This document shows positions 9,042 through 17,358 of a stretch of 64,000 bases of DNA, in pieces (the first letter of the stretch is position 1; the number at the start of each line of letters is the position of its first letter). The stretch lies in assembly GCF_003012775.1 (NCBI RefSeq), contig NZ_PXYG01000002.1:682001-746000 (forward strand), given 5' to 3'. Origin of the DNA: Zobellella endophytica. GTDB lineage: Bacteria; Pseudomonadota; Gammaproteobacteria; Enterobacterales; Aeromonadaceae. Under the pieces are notes generated by a model that saw nothing but the letters and a program-made list of their open reading frames with translations, did no database searches and was not told where the DNA came from. The translations under genes and the position numbers were made by a program.

Positions 9042-9581
9042 TTAATCACCAAAAAGCCGCTTGGATCGGTTAACTTCAGCTTCACCATGGCCTTCCAGGA
9101 AAGCCTTGGTTCCAGAACTCAAATCTCTCGCCGAGTCGGCTTCTGACTGAATGACATCGGTTTTCGCAGCTTGCTCACGGAGTTCAGCATCAATAAATTC
9201 ATCCGCTCGGGTAACCCTGGCTTTCTTCGCCTGAAGTATCAGCTTTCTCTCTTCCAGCTCAAGAGCTCTTAATTCATCCTCGAAACTCTCATCTCTCTTT
9301 TGTAGGCGTCTGGCTTCCTCTTCCTTTTCTTTACTTAAAGCTAACTGTTGCTCCCTGGCTTTTTGTTCGGCCGCTGCTCTTTGCCGCCTCAGCGCATCTT
9401 CCCTGGCTTCTTTACGGGCCTTCTCGGCTGCCAGTTGTCGCCTTTGCTCTGCTTCAGCTGCCGCCGCATCCCTTTTCTGCTGTTGCTCGATCTGATGCAG
9501 CTTATCGAACTGAGCCTCAGCGAGATACGGTGTACTTAACAACGCTATAGCCAGCAACGGAGTCTGTAAGGTGTGTTTCAT
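9042..9581 (-). CDS. Exported alanine/glutamate-rich coiled-coil protein (DUF5384-like)
   Basis: A 179-residue protein of unknown function. It has an N-terminal signal peptide (cleavage expected after ALLSTPYLAEA) and then a long charged helix of Lys/Arg/Glu/Gln/Ala heptads (about residues 25-130) predicting a periplasmic coiled coil. The pattern recalls DUF5384 proteins, from memory only. The start at 9581 gives a clean signal peptide; an in-frame start two codons upstream is possible. It begins 8 bp after the stop of the lipoprotein gene at 9589 and probably shares its transcript. Base composition is clearly more AT-rich than flanking genes. Confidence 0.75.
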   Translation of the reverse strand: MKHTLQTPLLAIALLSTPYLAEAQFDKLHQIEQQQKRDAAAAEAEQRRQLAAEKARKEAREDALRRQRAAAEQKAREQQLALSKEKEEEARRLQKRDESFEDELRALELEERKLILQAKKARVTRADEFIDAELREQAAKTDVIQSEADSARDLSSGTKAFLEGHGEAEVNRSKRLFGD

Positions 9582-9588
9582 GACCACC

Positions 9589-10098
9589 TCACTTCACTTG
9601 TTCTGACTCTGGGCATGCCGCGTTTGGCTGAATACGTGTTTCATCAGCCATGGTCTTGACCATCAGGGAAATCTTACCTATTTCGAACTCACAAACCCGC
9701 CCCACTTGCGCAGAAGTGAATATCTTGCCTTCATCGGCGTAGCCAATAAGAACACCGTCAACCAGACTGGTATCACTGACCAAAGATCCCGCCAACGCTC
9801 CGCCTATACCGCCAACAGCTCCGCCGGCAACCGCTCTTTGACTATTGTATGACGACCCAATACCAGCGCCTGCAGCAGCGCCCAGAAGCCCCCCGATAAC
9901 ACTGGCCGCTTTTTTATTCTGTTCATTACTCACCTTAATCTTGGTGGGAGTGACGGTAACGATCTCGATTGTTTTGGCTTCTTGCTGAGTATTGACTTGA
10001 CTGGCATCAAAGACATTGGCCTGGTATTCCTCACCGGTGGACTGACAACCAGCAACAGCGATGCCCATGGACAAGATAACGAGAGATTTTTTAAACAT
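9589..10098 (-). CDS. Glycine-zipper lipoprotein of unknown function
   Basis: A 169-residue protein with a lipoprotein signal peptide (lipobox IAVAGC, Cys18). It has a glycine-zipper hairpin of two small-residue helices at about residues 66-107 (VIGGLLGAAAGAGIGSS and AVAGGAVGGIGGALAGSLV), as in SlyB/Rickettsia 17-kDa-type outer-membrane lipoproteins, and a C-terminal domain with two cysteines. It is the first gene of a two-gene unit with the coiled-coil gene downstream. Codon use is AT-richer than the surroundings, suggesting transfer or a slowly ameliorating locus. Its substrate or partner cannot be told from sequence. Confidence 0.8.
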   Translation of the reverse strand: MFKKSLVILSMGIAVAGCQSTGEEYQANVFDASQVNTQQEAKTIEIVTVTPTKIKVSNEQNKKAASVIGGLLGAAAGAGIGSSYNSQRAVAGGAVGGIGGALAGSLVSDTSLVDGVLIGYADEGKIFTSAQVGRVCEFEIGKISLMVKTMADETRIQPNAACPESEQVK

Positions 10099-10308
10099 TT
10101 AATCAACATCCTTTTTTTGTTTATATTTTGTTCACAGTCATTCGGAATAATCGCCCAATACGATTAAACGTAGAGATTCATTTGAACGCCGTGAAAATCA
10201 GTTGTATTACATTATTGCCTTGATGACAATCGCAAAAAGGTAGAATTGAAATGCAAAATAGAAATCACGGGCCCGGCATTCATTAGGCGATTATTTTTTA
10301 CACTACGA

Positions 10309-10627
10309 ATGTCTAACCCCCCGATCTGGTTTGCCAGATCAAACGCTTTCGGAGCACAGAGCAACGGTCAAGCACCCGGTGTGTGGGTGAAGCTGGCCAA
10401 GGATGGTGAAAGCCGTATCGTTAACCGGTCATGGGGGAACAAAATCTGCCTATGCGGAGGCCTGCCGTCGGCCTGGTGAGCTCACCGTGTGGCAGAGCCC
10501 AAGCCGTGCCAACAACAGCCGTTTGACGGCGATCTCCTCGCGACCGGAAAGCTCGTCGCCCTTCTGACACCGCGGTTTGTACCTCGATCACGCCGTTCGA
10601 ATCCTTACATCCAAGGGCCAAACACTG
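10309..10627 (+). pseudogene. Decayed YdeI/OmpD-associated family gene
   Basis: The 638-bp gap 10099-10736 has no intact gene, but pieces resemble the YdeI/OmpD-associated family. Frame 1 from the ATG at 10309 gives WFARSN...APGVWVKLAKDG, matching the family's PGVW(V/L)KLAKKG block. A second frame gives a YAEA-like piece near 10445-10465. A third gives PFDGD...LTPRFVPRSRRSN (about 10515-10600), matching the F-D-(x)D...FTPRRPRSxWSxIN block. At least two frameshifts and lost segments separate them. The match is by eye and from memory. Confidence 0.45.
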
Positions 10628-10736
10628 GCTCCACTTGGGCCACATTGCAAAAAACTGCCAAACTGTTAACGGATGTCGGGCAAAATAAGCGGTATTGTCC
10701 TCTGCGTATCGACCCCGGACTGACGGATATTCTGCA

Positions 10737-12348
10737 ATGAAATCACTGGCGTTCCTGTTTCGTCTTGACCTGAGACGGCTGATTTTACTCCTGGCCATTT
10801 TCAGTGCCCTGCTGACACAGGCCAATATCTTTATACGCCAGCTACCGGATACAGCATGAATTGTTGATCCACAACACCCTGGAGTCCAACCGGGTGTATG
10901 CCGCCAAGCTGGCGGACAGCGCCGGGCAGTTTTTCGATTCGGCCAAGCAACAGTTGTCCTACAGCGCCGGCCTGATGGCAGGCCATGTGGATGATGCGGC
11001 CACCTTGCAGGCCGAGGCCGAAAGGTTGTACCGGCAGACCGACAGCTTCAACTCCGCGGTCATCGTCAACCGTTATGGGCAGGTGCTGGCCGCCTCCCCG
11101 GATTCGCTGCGGCTGAAAGGCGCCCGCCTCGACAGCCCGGGCGCCAGACAAGCCCTGCAGGAACGGTGCCCGCTGATCACCCTGCCCTATCTTTCGGCCA
11201 GCAACAATCTGGTGGTCTCCCTGTCCTACCCGATATTTTCGGCCGATAACCGCTACCTCGGCTATGTCGGCGGCGCTCTCTACCTGAGGGAAAAGAATAT
11301 CCTCAACGCACTGCTGGGCGAGCACTACTATAACGACGGCTCCTACCTTTATGTGGTCGACAGCGACCGGCACCTGATCTGCCACCTGACTCCCGAGCGG
11401 GTGGGCGAAGTGGTCAATGACAACCCGGTCATCGAGGCTGTTATCCAGGGCAAGGCGGGGGTGCAACGGCTGGTGAACAGCCAGGGGGTCGATATGCTGG
11501 CCGGTTATGCGCCGGTGCCGGCCGCGGGGTGGGGCGTGGTGGCCCAGCGCCCTACCGCCGCCACCCTGGCCGAGCTGGATGACAAGATGCTCGCCATTTT
11601 CATCCGGGCCCTGCTCTTTACCCTGGTGACCCTGCCGCTTATCTGGTTTTTCGCGGCACTGATCTCCAAACCGCTCTGGCAACTGGCCAGCAACGCCCAC
11701 CGCATGGATTCAGATGAAGTGCACCACCACATCACCGGAATCCATTCCTGGTATTACGAGGCCGCCAAACTGAAGCGGGCCCTGCTCAGGGGCATAGGGT
11801 TGCTGCACGAGAAGATAAGCCAGCTCAACATCGACAGCCTGACCGATTCCATGACCGGCCTGCTCAATCACAGGGGAATGCAGGTCTCGCTGGAAAAATA
11901 TCGGGAGAAGCAGCAGCCTTTCTCGATCATTGCACTGGATATCGATCACTTCAAGGCCATCAACGACAACCACGGCCACGATGTCGGCGACCGGGTGATC
12001 AAGAGCCTGGCCCGGTTGATGCGTGACAATTCGCGGGAAACCGATCTGCTGTGCCGCAGCGGCGGCGAGGAATTCATGATACTGCTGCCAGACGGCAGCC
12101 TGGACATCGCCGTGCAGATAGCGGAGCGCCTACGGGCCTGCACCGAAAGTCAGGCCATACCCGACGTCGGCCGGATCACCATTTCTCTTGGCATCACCCA
12201 TTGTCCGCCGGACATCGAGAACCTGAAGCTGGCGCTCAAGATCGCCGATATGGCCCTTTATGAAGCCAAGAAGCAGGGGCGAAACCGGGTGGTAAGAAGC
12301 CCGGACGGCCTCCGTTTTGTTACCGCCGGCCAAAAAAAATCCACTTGA
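10737..12348 (+). CDS. Cache-type sensor diguanylate cyclase (GGEEF), frameshifted near its N-terminus
   Basis: Makes cyclic-di-GMP from two GTP. The frame from 10861 to 12348 holds a periplasmic Cache-like sensor (to about 11590), a membrane helix (LLFTLVTLPLIWFFAAL) and a GGDEF domain with intact GGEEF (12061-12075) and an RxxD inhibitory site (RETD) five residues before it. The first membrane helix is in another frame: the ATG at 10737 encodes KSLAFLFRLDLRRLILLLAIF... and would continue into the main frame if one base near 10830-10834 were removed, giving F-YASYRIQHELLIHN. As written that frame stops at 10857. A TTG at 10861 could start a version without its membrane anchor. So either a real one-base mutation or a sequence error. 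Confidence 0.85.
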
Positions 12349-12389
12349 CACCAAACATTGATTTAGCCGTTTTTCACCCCGAAACTATC

Positions 12390-12429
12390 TATCTGATGTG
12401 AAAGAGAATTCATTTTTTCACATCAGATA
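12390..12429. repeat. 14-bp perfect inverted repeat between the two cyclase genes
   Basis: TATCTGATGTGAAA (12390-12403) is exactly complementary to TTTCACATCAGATA (12416-12429) with a 12-nt loop. It lies 42 bp after the first cyclase and 87 bp before the second. No T-tract follows the right arm, so a terminator is not obvious; a regulator site or transcript-stabilising hairpin is possible. The TGTGA and TCACA half-sites are too far apart for a CRP operator. Confidence 0.6.
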
Positions 12430-12515
12430 AGCCTTCCGGCGCGCTTGCGAGCCGGCAAAAATATTGGTAGTGATAACGTCTTGCAAAACGCGACTATGCG
12501 GGCGAGTCACCGATC

Positions 12516-14120
12516 TTGAACAGTCCCCTCGGTTATGGCCGCTACCACCGGCTGATCCTGGTATCGATTGCCGTACTGGGAATTTGTCTGTCCATCGCCG
12601 CCTATTATCAGGGAGTGGCATTCAACGGCCAGCTCCGCCAGAAGGAGTTCGAACGGCTGGCCCAGATTCAGGCGCTGAGGGCCCAACAGCTAATCGATAA
12701 TTCCAAGGAGTTGCTCGATGCATTCAGGGGAATGTTCATCGCCTCGGAGCTACTGACCCGGGAAGAATACCGCCGCTTCGTCCTGTCCGTGCTGGAAAAT
12801 CACCCGGAGATCATCACGGTGCACTGGGCGCCCAGGATCGTGGCACCCGACCGTGCCGAGCAGGAGGGCCAGTTGGCTGCCCAGGGGCTGGCTCCCATCG
12901 GGATCTTCGACATCACACCCGGCGCCGATCACATGTTCCCCTCCCCCGATCGCCCCGAGTATTTTCCCATCCTCTTTGCCGAACCCCGGGAAATCAATCA
13001 GGTGCTGATTGGCCTGGATGCCCTGCAGCGCCCTGATACCCGGGAGGCGGTGCAGCGGGCTGCCAGCCAGGGACAGCAGGCCAGCAGTCCCCCGTTCCGG
13101 ATCATCCAGGATCCGGAAGGTCCCCTCGCCATGGCCATCTATCAGCCGATCTATACCACGCAACCGGCGCCGCCGACCACACCGGCACAATACCGGCAGG
13201 CCCTGCAGGGGCTGGTGATCCTGATGCTCAGGCCGGAGCTGCTGCTGCAGGCGCTGATCGATGATGACCAGCTCAACAGCCAGTTGCGCCTGCTGGATAT
13301 TTCCGGCGAACAAGCGGTGCCGATTTATCCCAGGCAGGAGCCGCCCCCAGCCACCTCCAATGACAGGGTCAGCTTCCTGCTGGAACTGCCGGGGCGCCAG
13401 TGGCAACTGGAGCTGTGGCCGTCCACCCATTTCCTCTCCGCCCATGCCAGCCGGCAACCGCTGTGGCTGCTGCTTTCCCTGCTGCTGCTCACCGCCCTGC
13501 TGGTCGCCTTCGTGGCTCGCTCCTTGCGGGACGCCCGTGCCCTGGCCAGTGCCAACCGGCAACTGCTGCATCGCCAGAAGGAACTGGATGAACTGGCCTA
13601 CTATGACCAGTTCACCGGCCTGCCCAATCGTATGTTGCTGACCGACCGGGTCAGCCAGGCCTTTGTCAACGACCGCCGCCAGGGCAGCTTTACCGCCATC
13701 TGCCTGCTCGATCTGGACGGCTTCAAGGAAGTGAACGACAGCCTTGGGCATCAGGCGGGAGATCAGGTCCTGGCCTGCCTGGCCCGGCGGATGCAGCGCA
13801 GCCTGAGGGCCACCGATACCCTGGCACGGCTGGGAGGCGACGAGTTCGTCATCGTGTTGCAGGGACTGCGCAGCCGCGACATGACGGAGCATACCCTGCA
13901 GCGGCTGAGCGACGAGATAAGGCAGCCAATCAGCCTGGTATCAAAAAGCCGGGTAACGGTCTCCGCCAGCCTGGGGGCGGTGCTGCCCTGTAACGGTGAG
14001 CGCCTCCTCGAAGACTGGCTATCCCTGGCGGACAACGCCATGTACAGGGCCAAGAATGCGGGCAAGGGCCGCTATATGATCCTGGAAGCGGCCTCCGGCC
14101 AAGCGGATTGCCGGACGTGA
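12516..14120 (+). CDS. CHASE-domain diguanylate cyclase (GGDEF)
   Basis: A 534-residue membrane protein: helix 1 at about residues 12-32, a periplasmic CHASE ligand-binding domain (about 55-250; LLDAFRGMF, EYRRFV, ITVHWAPRIV), a second helix (PLWLLLSLLLLTALLVAFVA, about 310-330), then a GGDEF domain with intact LGGDEF and an RxxD product-inhibition site (RATD) five residues before it, indicating an active, feedback-regulated cyclase. No EAL domain is present. The best start is the TTG at 12516, because the frame upstream (to a stop at 12474) has no ATG or GTG. Its ligand is unknown. Confidence 0.87.
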   Translation: MNSPLGYGRYHRLILVSIAVLGICLSIAAYYQGVAFNGQLRQKEFERLAQIQALRAQQLIDNSKELLDAFRGMFIASELLTREEYRRFVLSVLENHPEIITVHWAPRIVAPDRAEQEGQLAAQGLAPIGIFDITPGADHMFPSPDRPEYFPILFAEPREINQVLIGLDALQRPDTREAVQRAASQGQQASSPPFRIIQDPEGPLAMAIYQPIYTTQPAPPTTPAQYRQALQGLVILMLRPELLLQALIDDDQLNSQLRLLDISGEQAVPIYPRQEPPPATSNDRVSFLLELPGRQWQLELWPSTHFLSAHASRQPLWLLLSLLLLTALLVAFVARSLRDARALASANRQLLHRQKELDELAYYDQFTGLPNRMLLTDRVSQAFVNDRRQGSFTAICLLDLDGFKEVNDSLGHQAGDQVLACLARRMQRSLRATDTLARLGGDEFVIVLQGLRSRDMTEHTLQRLSDEIRQPISLVSKSRVTVSASLGAVLPCNGERLLEDWLSLADNAMYRAKNAGKGRYMILEAASGQADCRT

Positions 14121-14214
14121 CCACGGCATCATTCGTCGCAATTATTCCCGCCGAGGATGGCGTTACCGTACCGAAAAACATAGTCTTAACCTCAAAAGGC
14201 AAAGGAACCATGCC

Positions 14215-15192
14215 ATGAGAACGAGCTACCTCGCGGCCACGCTGGCCATCTTTGCGGGCCTGGCGCAAGCCCAGCACGATGATGACACGGATCTACCCCG
14301 CTGGGCGGTGGATAAAATGACCCCGATGCACGATGCCGTGTCCCACTGGGTGAGCAATACTTCCCGCAACATCGATGGCTTTTTCGGCACCGACGACAGC
14401 CTGCATGTGGAAAACGGCTCCTACCTGCGCCTGAGCCAGGAGCTGGAATGGAACGATACCGAGAACTTCTCCGCCGAGAGCGCGGTACGCTTCCGGCTCG
14501 ACCTGCCCACTACCAAGGAACGGCTGCGGCTGATCATCGAAAGCGATCCCGAAGAGTCCCAGGGCACCCTGGCCGAACAGGGTTCGAACCGGTTGCGTAC
14601 CGATCAGCGCGGTACCGGCAGTACGGTGATCGGCCTCAGCCGCCTGGGGAGAGGAGACAAAACCAGGGAATGGGATGTCGGCGTCGGGGCCGGGGTCAAA
14701 TTCCGCCTGCCCCTGGATCCCTATGCCAGGATCACCGGTGAACGCCTGTGGCAACTGGACGAGAGCCCCTGGCAGCTGGCGTCCTACAACCGGGCTTCCT
14801 GGTTCAACGAAGACGGCTACTCGGTGCGCAGCAAATGGGATCTGGGCCGGCCGCTGGATGAACACCGCCACCTGCGCTTTGTCACCAATGTGCAATGGCA
14901 GGAAACGGTGGACACCCTCGAATATTCCGAGGCCGTGGAGCTCAACCAGATCCTCGGCCGCCGCAGCGTCATCCGCTATGCCGTCGTGGCCGTGGGGCAG
15001 AGCGCGTCAGACCCGCGGCTGCACGACTATTACCTGCTCAGCCACTACCGGCGCAACCTGCACCGGGAACTGCTTTTCCTCGATGTCATCCCCGAGCTGC
15101 ACTTTCCCCGGGAACAGGACTACGAGCCCCAGTGGGGCCTGACCCTGCGTCTGGAAGTCCTGTTCCGGGGCGATCTCGTCGTGCGCCGCTGA
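14215..15192 (+). CDS. Conserved exported protein of unknown function
   Basis: A 325-residue protein. A signal peptide ends at AGLAQA (residue 19), and AAAGGA lies upstream of the ATG. The mature part alternates polar and hydrophobic residues with many aromatic-ended strands (SYLRLSQELEWND, SAVRFRLDL, RLRLIIESD, GVGAGVKFRL) and ends WGLTLRLEVLFRGDLVVRR. This pattern suggests a beta-rich, possibly outer-membrane, protein. I do not recognise a named domain. It follows the cyclase by 94 bp on the same strand. Confidence 0.75.
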   Translation: MRTSYLAATLAIFAGLAQAQHDDDTDLPRWAVDKMTPMHDAVSHWVSNTSRNIDGFFGTDDSLHVENGSYLRLSQELEWNDTENFSAESAVRFRLDLPTTKERLRLIIESDPEESQGTLAEQGSNRLRTDQRGTGSTVIGLSRLGRGDKTREWDVGVGAGVKFRLPLDPYARITGERLWQLDESPWQLASYNRASWFNEDGYSVRSKWDLGRPLDEHRHLRFVTNVQWQETVDTLEYSEAVELNQILGRRSVIRYAVVAVGQSASDPRLHDYYLLSHYRRNLHRELLFLDVIPELHFPREQDYEPQWGLTLRLEVLFRGDLVVRR

Positions 15193-15193
15193 A

Positions 15194-15502
15194 TCACAGC
15201 GGACGATACAGTCTCACATCCGCCTCGGCCACCAGGGCCGGGGACACCTGCTCGAAATACTCCTTGATATAGGGCTGGGCACAGTGTTCATCGAACGCCT
15301 CGCGACTGGCCCACCGCTCGACGAACACGCAATCCCAGGGCTCACCGTTGGCGCCCTCGTAGGGCACTTCCTCGGTCAGCTGATACAACAGGCAGCCGGC
15401 TTCCCGGTGGGTGTCGGCAATCAGGGACTTCAGCGCCTGCTGCAGTTCGTCGGCCTTGCCGGCTTGAGCCCGGAAACGGGCGACACAATAGAGTTCGGAC
15501 AT
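15194..15502 (-). CDS. Antibiotic biosynthesis monooxygenase (ABM)-domain protein
   Basis: A 102-residue, single-domain dimeric alpha-beta barrel of the ABM/YgiN type: CVARFRAQAGKADELQQALKSL, GCLLYQLTEE, CVFVERWASREAFDEHCAQPY. Such proteins act as small quinol or heme-type monooxygenases or as binding proteins; the substrate is not predictable. GAGGAG precedes the ATG. It converges tail-to-tail with the exported protein gene, 1 bp apart. Confidence 0.87.
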   Translation of the reverse strand: MSELYCVARFRAQAGKADELQQALKSLIADTHREAGCLLYQLTEEVPYEGANGEPWDCVFVERWASREAFDEHCAQPYIKEYFEQVSPALVAEADVRLYRPL

Positions 15503-15656
15503 GTTCGATGCTTCTCCTCAATTCAGACCACGCTTATCCTAATTCATACGGGGGCCGGAATGATACCGCGAGCAGGCAACAGGAGCCGCTCAACCCCGGG
15601 CGGCGGCTCTCTATGTTAAAGTTCGATGAAAGCCGCTCGACGCCCGAAAATACCTG

Positions 15657-15685
15657 TTGACCCCCATCAGGGAACCGGTTAGAGT
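15657..15685 (+). promoter_or_regulatory. Promoter and long 5' leader of the cold-shock gene
   Basis: TTGACC, 17-bp spacer, TAGAGT. The start site would be near 15692, leaving a leader of about 130 nt before the ATG at 15825, AT-rich and uninterrupted by an ORF. Long structured leaders are typical of cspA-type thermosensing mRNAs. The rest of the 322-bp gap 15503-15824 holds no gene. Confidence 0.65.
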
Positions 15686-15824
15686 GACCCCAGCTCGAAA
15701 GATACGGCTATATTTATGTTCTTGCTTACGAAGTTCCTAGTAGTACCTCGTCCTGTATTTCATAAGTTAAACCGGTATTTTTCACAGCTAGTTATTTATG
15801 TAAGTTTGTTTACAGGATTTAGGT

Positions 15825-16034
15825 ATGTCTAATATCGTTAAAGGTAAAGTAAAGTTCTTCAATGAGTCCAAAGGATTCGGTTTCATCGAGCAAGAACAAG
15901 GTCCTGACGTGTTCGTACACTTCAGCGCCATCCAGACTCAGGGTTTCAAAACTCTGGCTGAAGGCCAAGCCGTACAGTTCACTGTAGCTCAAGGCCAGAA
16001 AGGTCCTCAAGCCGAGAACGTAGTTCCTCTGTAA
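15825..16034 (+). CDS. Cold-shock protein, CspA family
   Basis: A 69-residue single cold-shock domain that binds single-stranded RNA/DNA. RNP1 (KGFGFIE) and RNP2 (VFVHFSAI) are both intact, with typical surface aromatics. Codon use is more AT-rich and biased than neighbours (AAA, GGT, GTT, CAA), as expected of a very highly expressed gene. A long leader precedes it and a terminator follows. Which csp paralogue it is cannot be assigned. Confidence 0.96.
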   Translation: MSNIVKGKVKFFNESKGFGFIEQEQGPDVFVHFSAIQTQGFKTLAEGQAVQFTVAQGQKGPQAENVVPL

Positions 16035-16060
16035 GAGACTACCTCGCCAAGAATTCCTAA

Positions 16061-16087
16061 GCCGTGCCTCCGGGCGCGGCTTTTTTA
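16061..16087 (+). terminator. Intrinsic terminator of the cold-shock gene
   Basis: GCCGTGCC-TCCG-GGCGCGGC stem (one G-T pair) followed by six T residues. Confidence 0.92.
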
Positions 16088-16161
16088 TTTCCCTTTTCCC
16101 GCTCTGCCATTTTTCTGACTTTCTGGTTATAATTCCGCCTTTTCCCGAAAGGACAGACTCA

Positions 16162-17358
16162 ATGGCCAAAAATCCCGTTATCAGCCTGGTGTTGCTGCTG
16201 CTCCCCCTGATCCTGTTCGGTCCCATGGGCATCGATATCTACCTGCCGGCCATGCCGCAGATGGCACAGGCGCTGGCGGTCGGTGCCGCCGATATCCAAC
16301 TCAGCCTGTCGGTATTCATGCTGGCGGTCGGCCTGGGGCAACTGGTATTCGGCCCCCTGGTGGATAACCTGGGCCGTCGTCCGGTGGCCCTCGGCGCCAT
16401 CACCCTGTTCTTTATCGGGGCACTAGTGGCCGCCATGTCCGATAGCCTGCCGCAGCTGCTGCTGGGCCGCCTGATCCAGGGGCTGGGCGCCTGCGGCACC
16501 TCGGTGGTGGCCTTTGCGGTAGTACGCGACAAGCTCAACGCCGCCGACAGTGCCCGGGCCTATTCCTATCTCAACGGCGCCCTCTGCCTGGCCCCGGCGC
16601 TGGCCCCGGTACTGGGCGCCTGGCTCACCCTGCGCTTCGGCTGGCAGGCCAATTTTTTCTTTCTCGCCCTGTTTGCCGCCCTGGCCCTGCTGCCGGTGAT
16701 GAGCCGCCTGCGGGAAACCCGGCCGGGCCATACCCGTCGCCAGGCTATCTTGTCGCCCGATGCCTACCTGGCGGTATGGCGGCACCGGGCCTTCCGGATC
16801 TATGTGCTGACCTGCATCGCCGCCATGGGGGCCATCCTGACCTACGTGACCTTTGCGCCGCTGATCCTGATGGATCAGCTCGGGCTGAACGAGGCCCAAT
16901 TCGCCCTGGCATTCAGCGCCAATGCCCTGGTGGTGATGGCGGCCAGCTTTTCCGCTCCCCGCCTGAGCAAGCGGCTGGGGCGGCACAGGGTGGTCAGAGC
17001 CGGTGCCCTGTGCCTGCTGGGCGGCGGCGGCGCCATGATGCTGTGGATGCAGGCGGCGCCGGGGGTATGGGCCTTCATGCTGCCGGTGGCATGGTGTTCG
17101 GTGGGGTTTTCGCTGGTATTGGGCGCGGCGGCGGCGTCGGCCATGGCGCCCTTCGCCGACCGGGCCGGCCGGGCCGCCGCCCTGCTCGGTTGCCTGCAGA
17201 TGGCCGGCGCGGCCGGCGCTTCCTATCTCGCTTCCCGGCTGCCGCTGAGCCCCGGCGAGGCCTGCGCGTCGACCATACTGGTGCTGGCCCTGATGGCCTT
17301 GCTGGCCCTGACCCGGCTGCCCCGGGAACAACGAGCCCTGGCCGATGCGGATGCCTAA
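16162..17358 (+). CDS. Bcr/CflA-family multidrug efflux MFS transporter
   Basis: A 398-residue, 12-helix major facilitator drug/H+ antiporter of the DHA1 Bcr/CflA group. Diagnostic features: the first helix GPMGIDIYLPAMPQMAQ, motif A in the loop after helix 2 (GPLVDNLGRRPV), and motif C-like GALCLAPALAPVLGAWL in helix 5. The substrate is unknown. The last 4 bp overlap the next gene, which faces it on the minus strand and is another drug-efflux MFS protein of the same broad group. Confidence 0.9.
   Translation: MAKNPVISLVLLLLPLILFGPMGIDIYLPAMPQMAQALAVGAADIQLSLSVFMLAVGLGQLVFGPLVDNLGRRPVALGAITLFFIGALVAAMSDSLPQLLLGRLIQGLGACGTSVVAFAVVRDKLNAADSARAYSYLNGALCLAPALAPVLGAWLTLRFGWQANFFFLALFAALALLPVMSRLRETRPGHTRRQAILSPDAYLAVWRHRAFRIYVLTCIAAMGAILTYVTFAPLILMDQLGLNEAQFALAFSANALVVMAASFSAPRLSKRLGRHRVVRAGALCLLGGGGAMMLWMQAAPGVWAFMLPVAWCSVGFSLVLGAAAASAMAPFADRAGRAAALLGCLQMAGAAGASYLASRLPLSPGEACASTILVLALMALLALTRLPREQRALADADA

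Noticed and set aside
10246..10479. 77-codon ORF as an intact gene
   Set aside because: The reading frame diverges from the YdeI-like pattern after about 60 codons; better explained as part of a decayed gene.
12390..12429. CRP operator
   Set aside because: It has TGTGA and TCACA halves, but they are separated by about 18 bp instead of 6, so this is not a CRP site.
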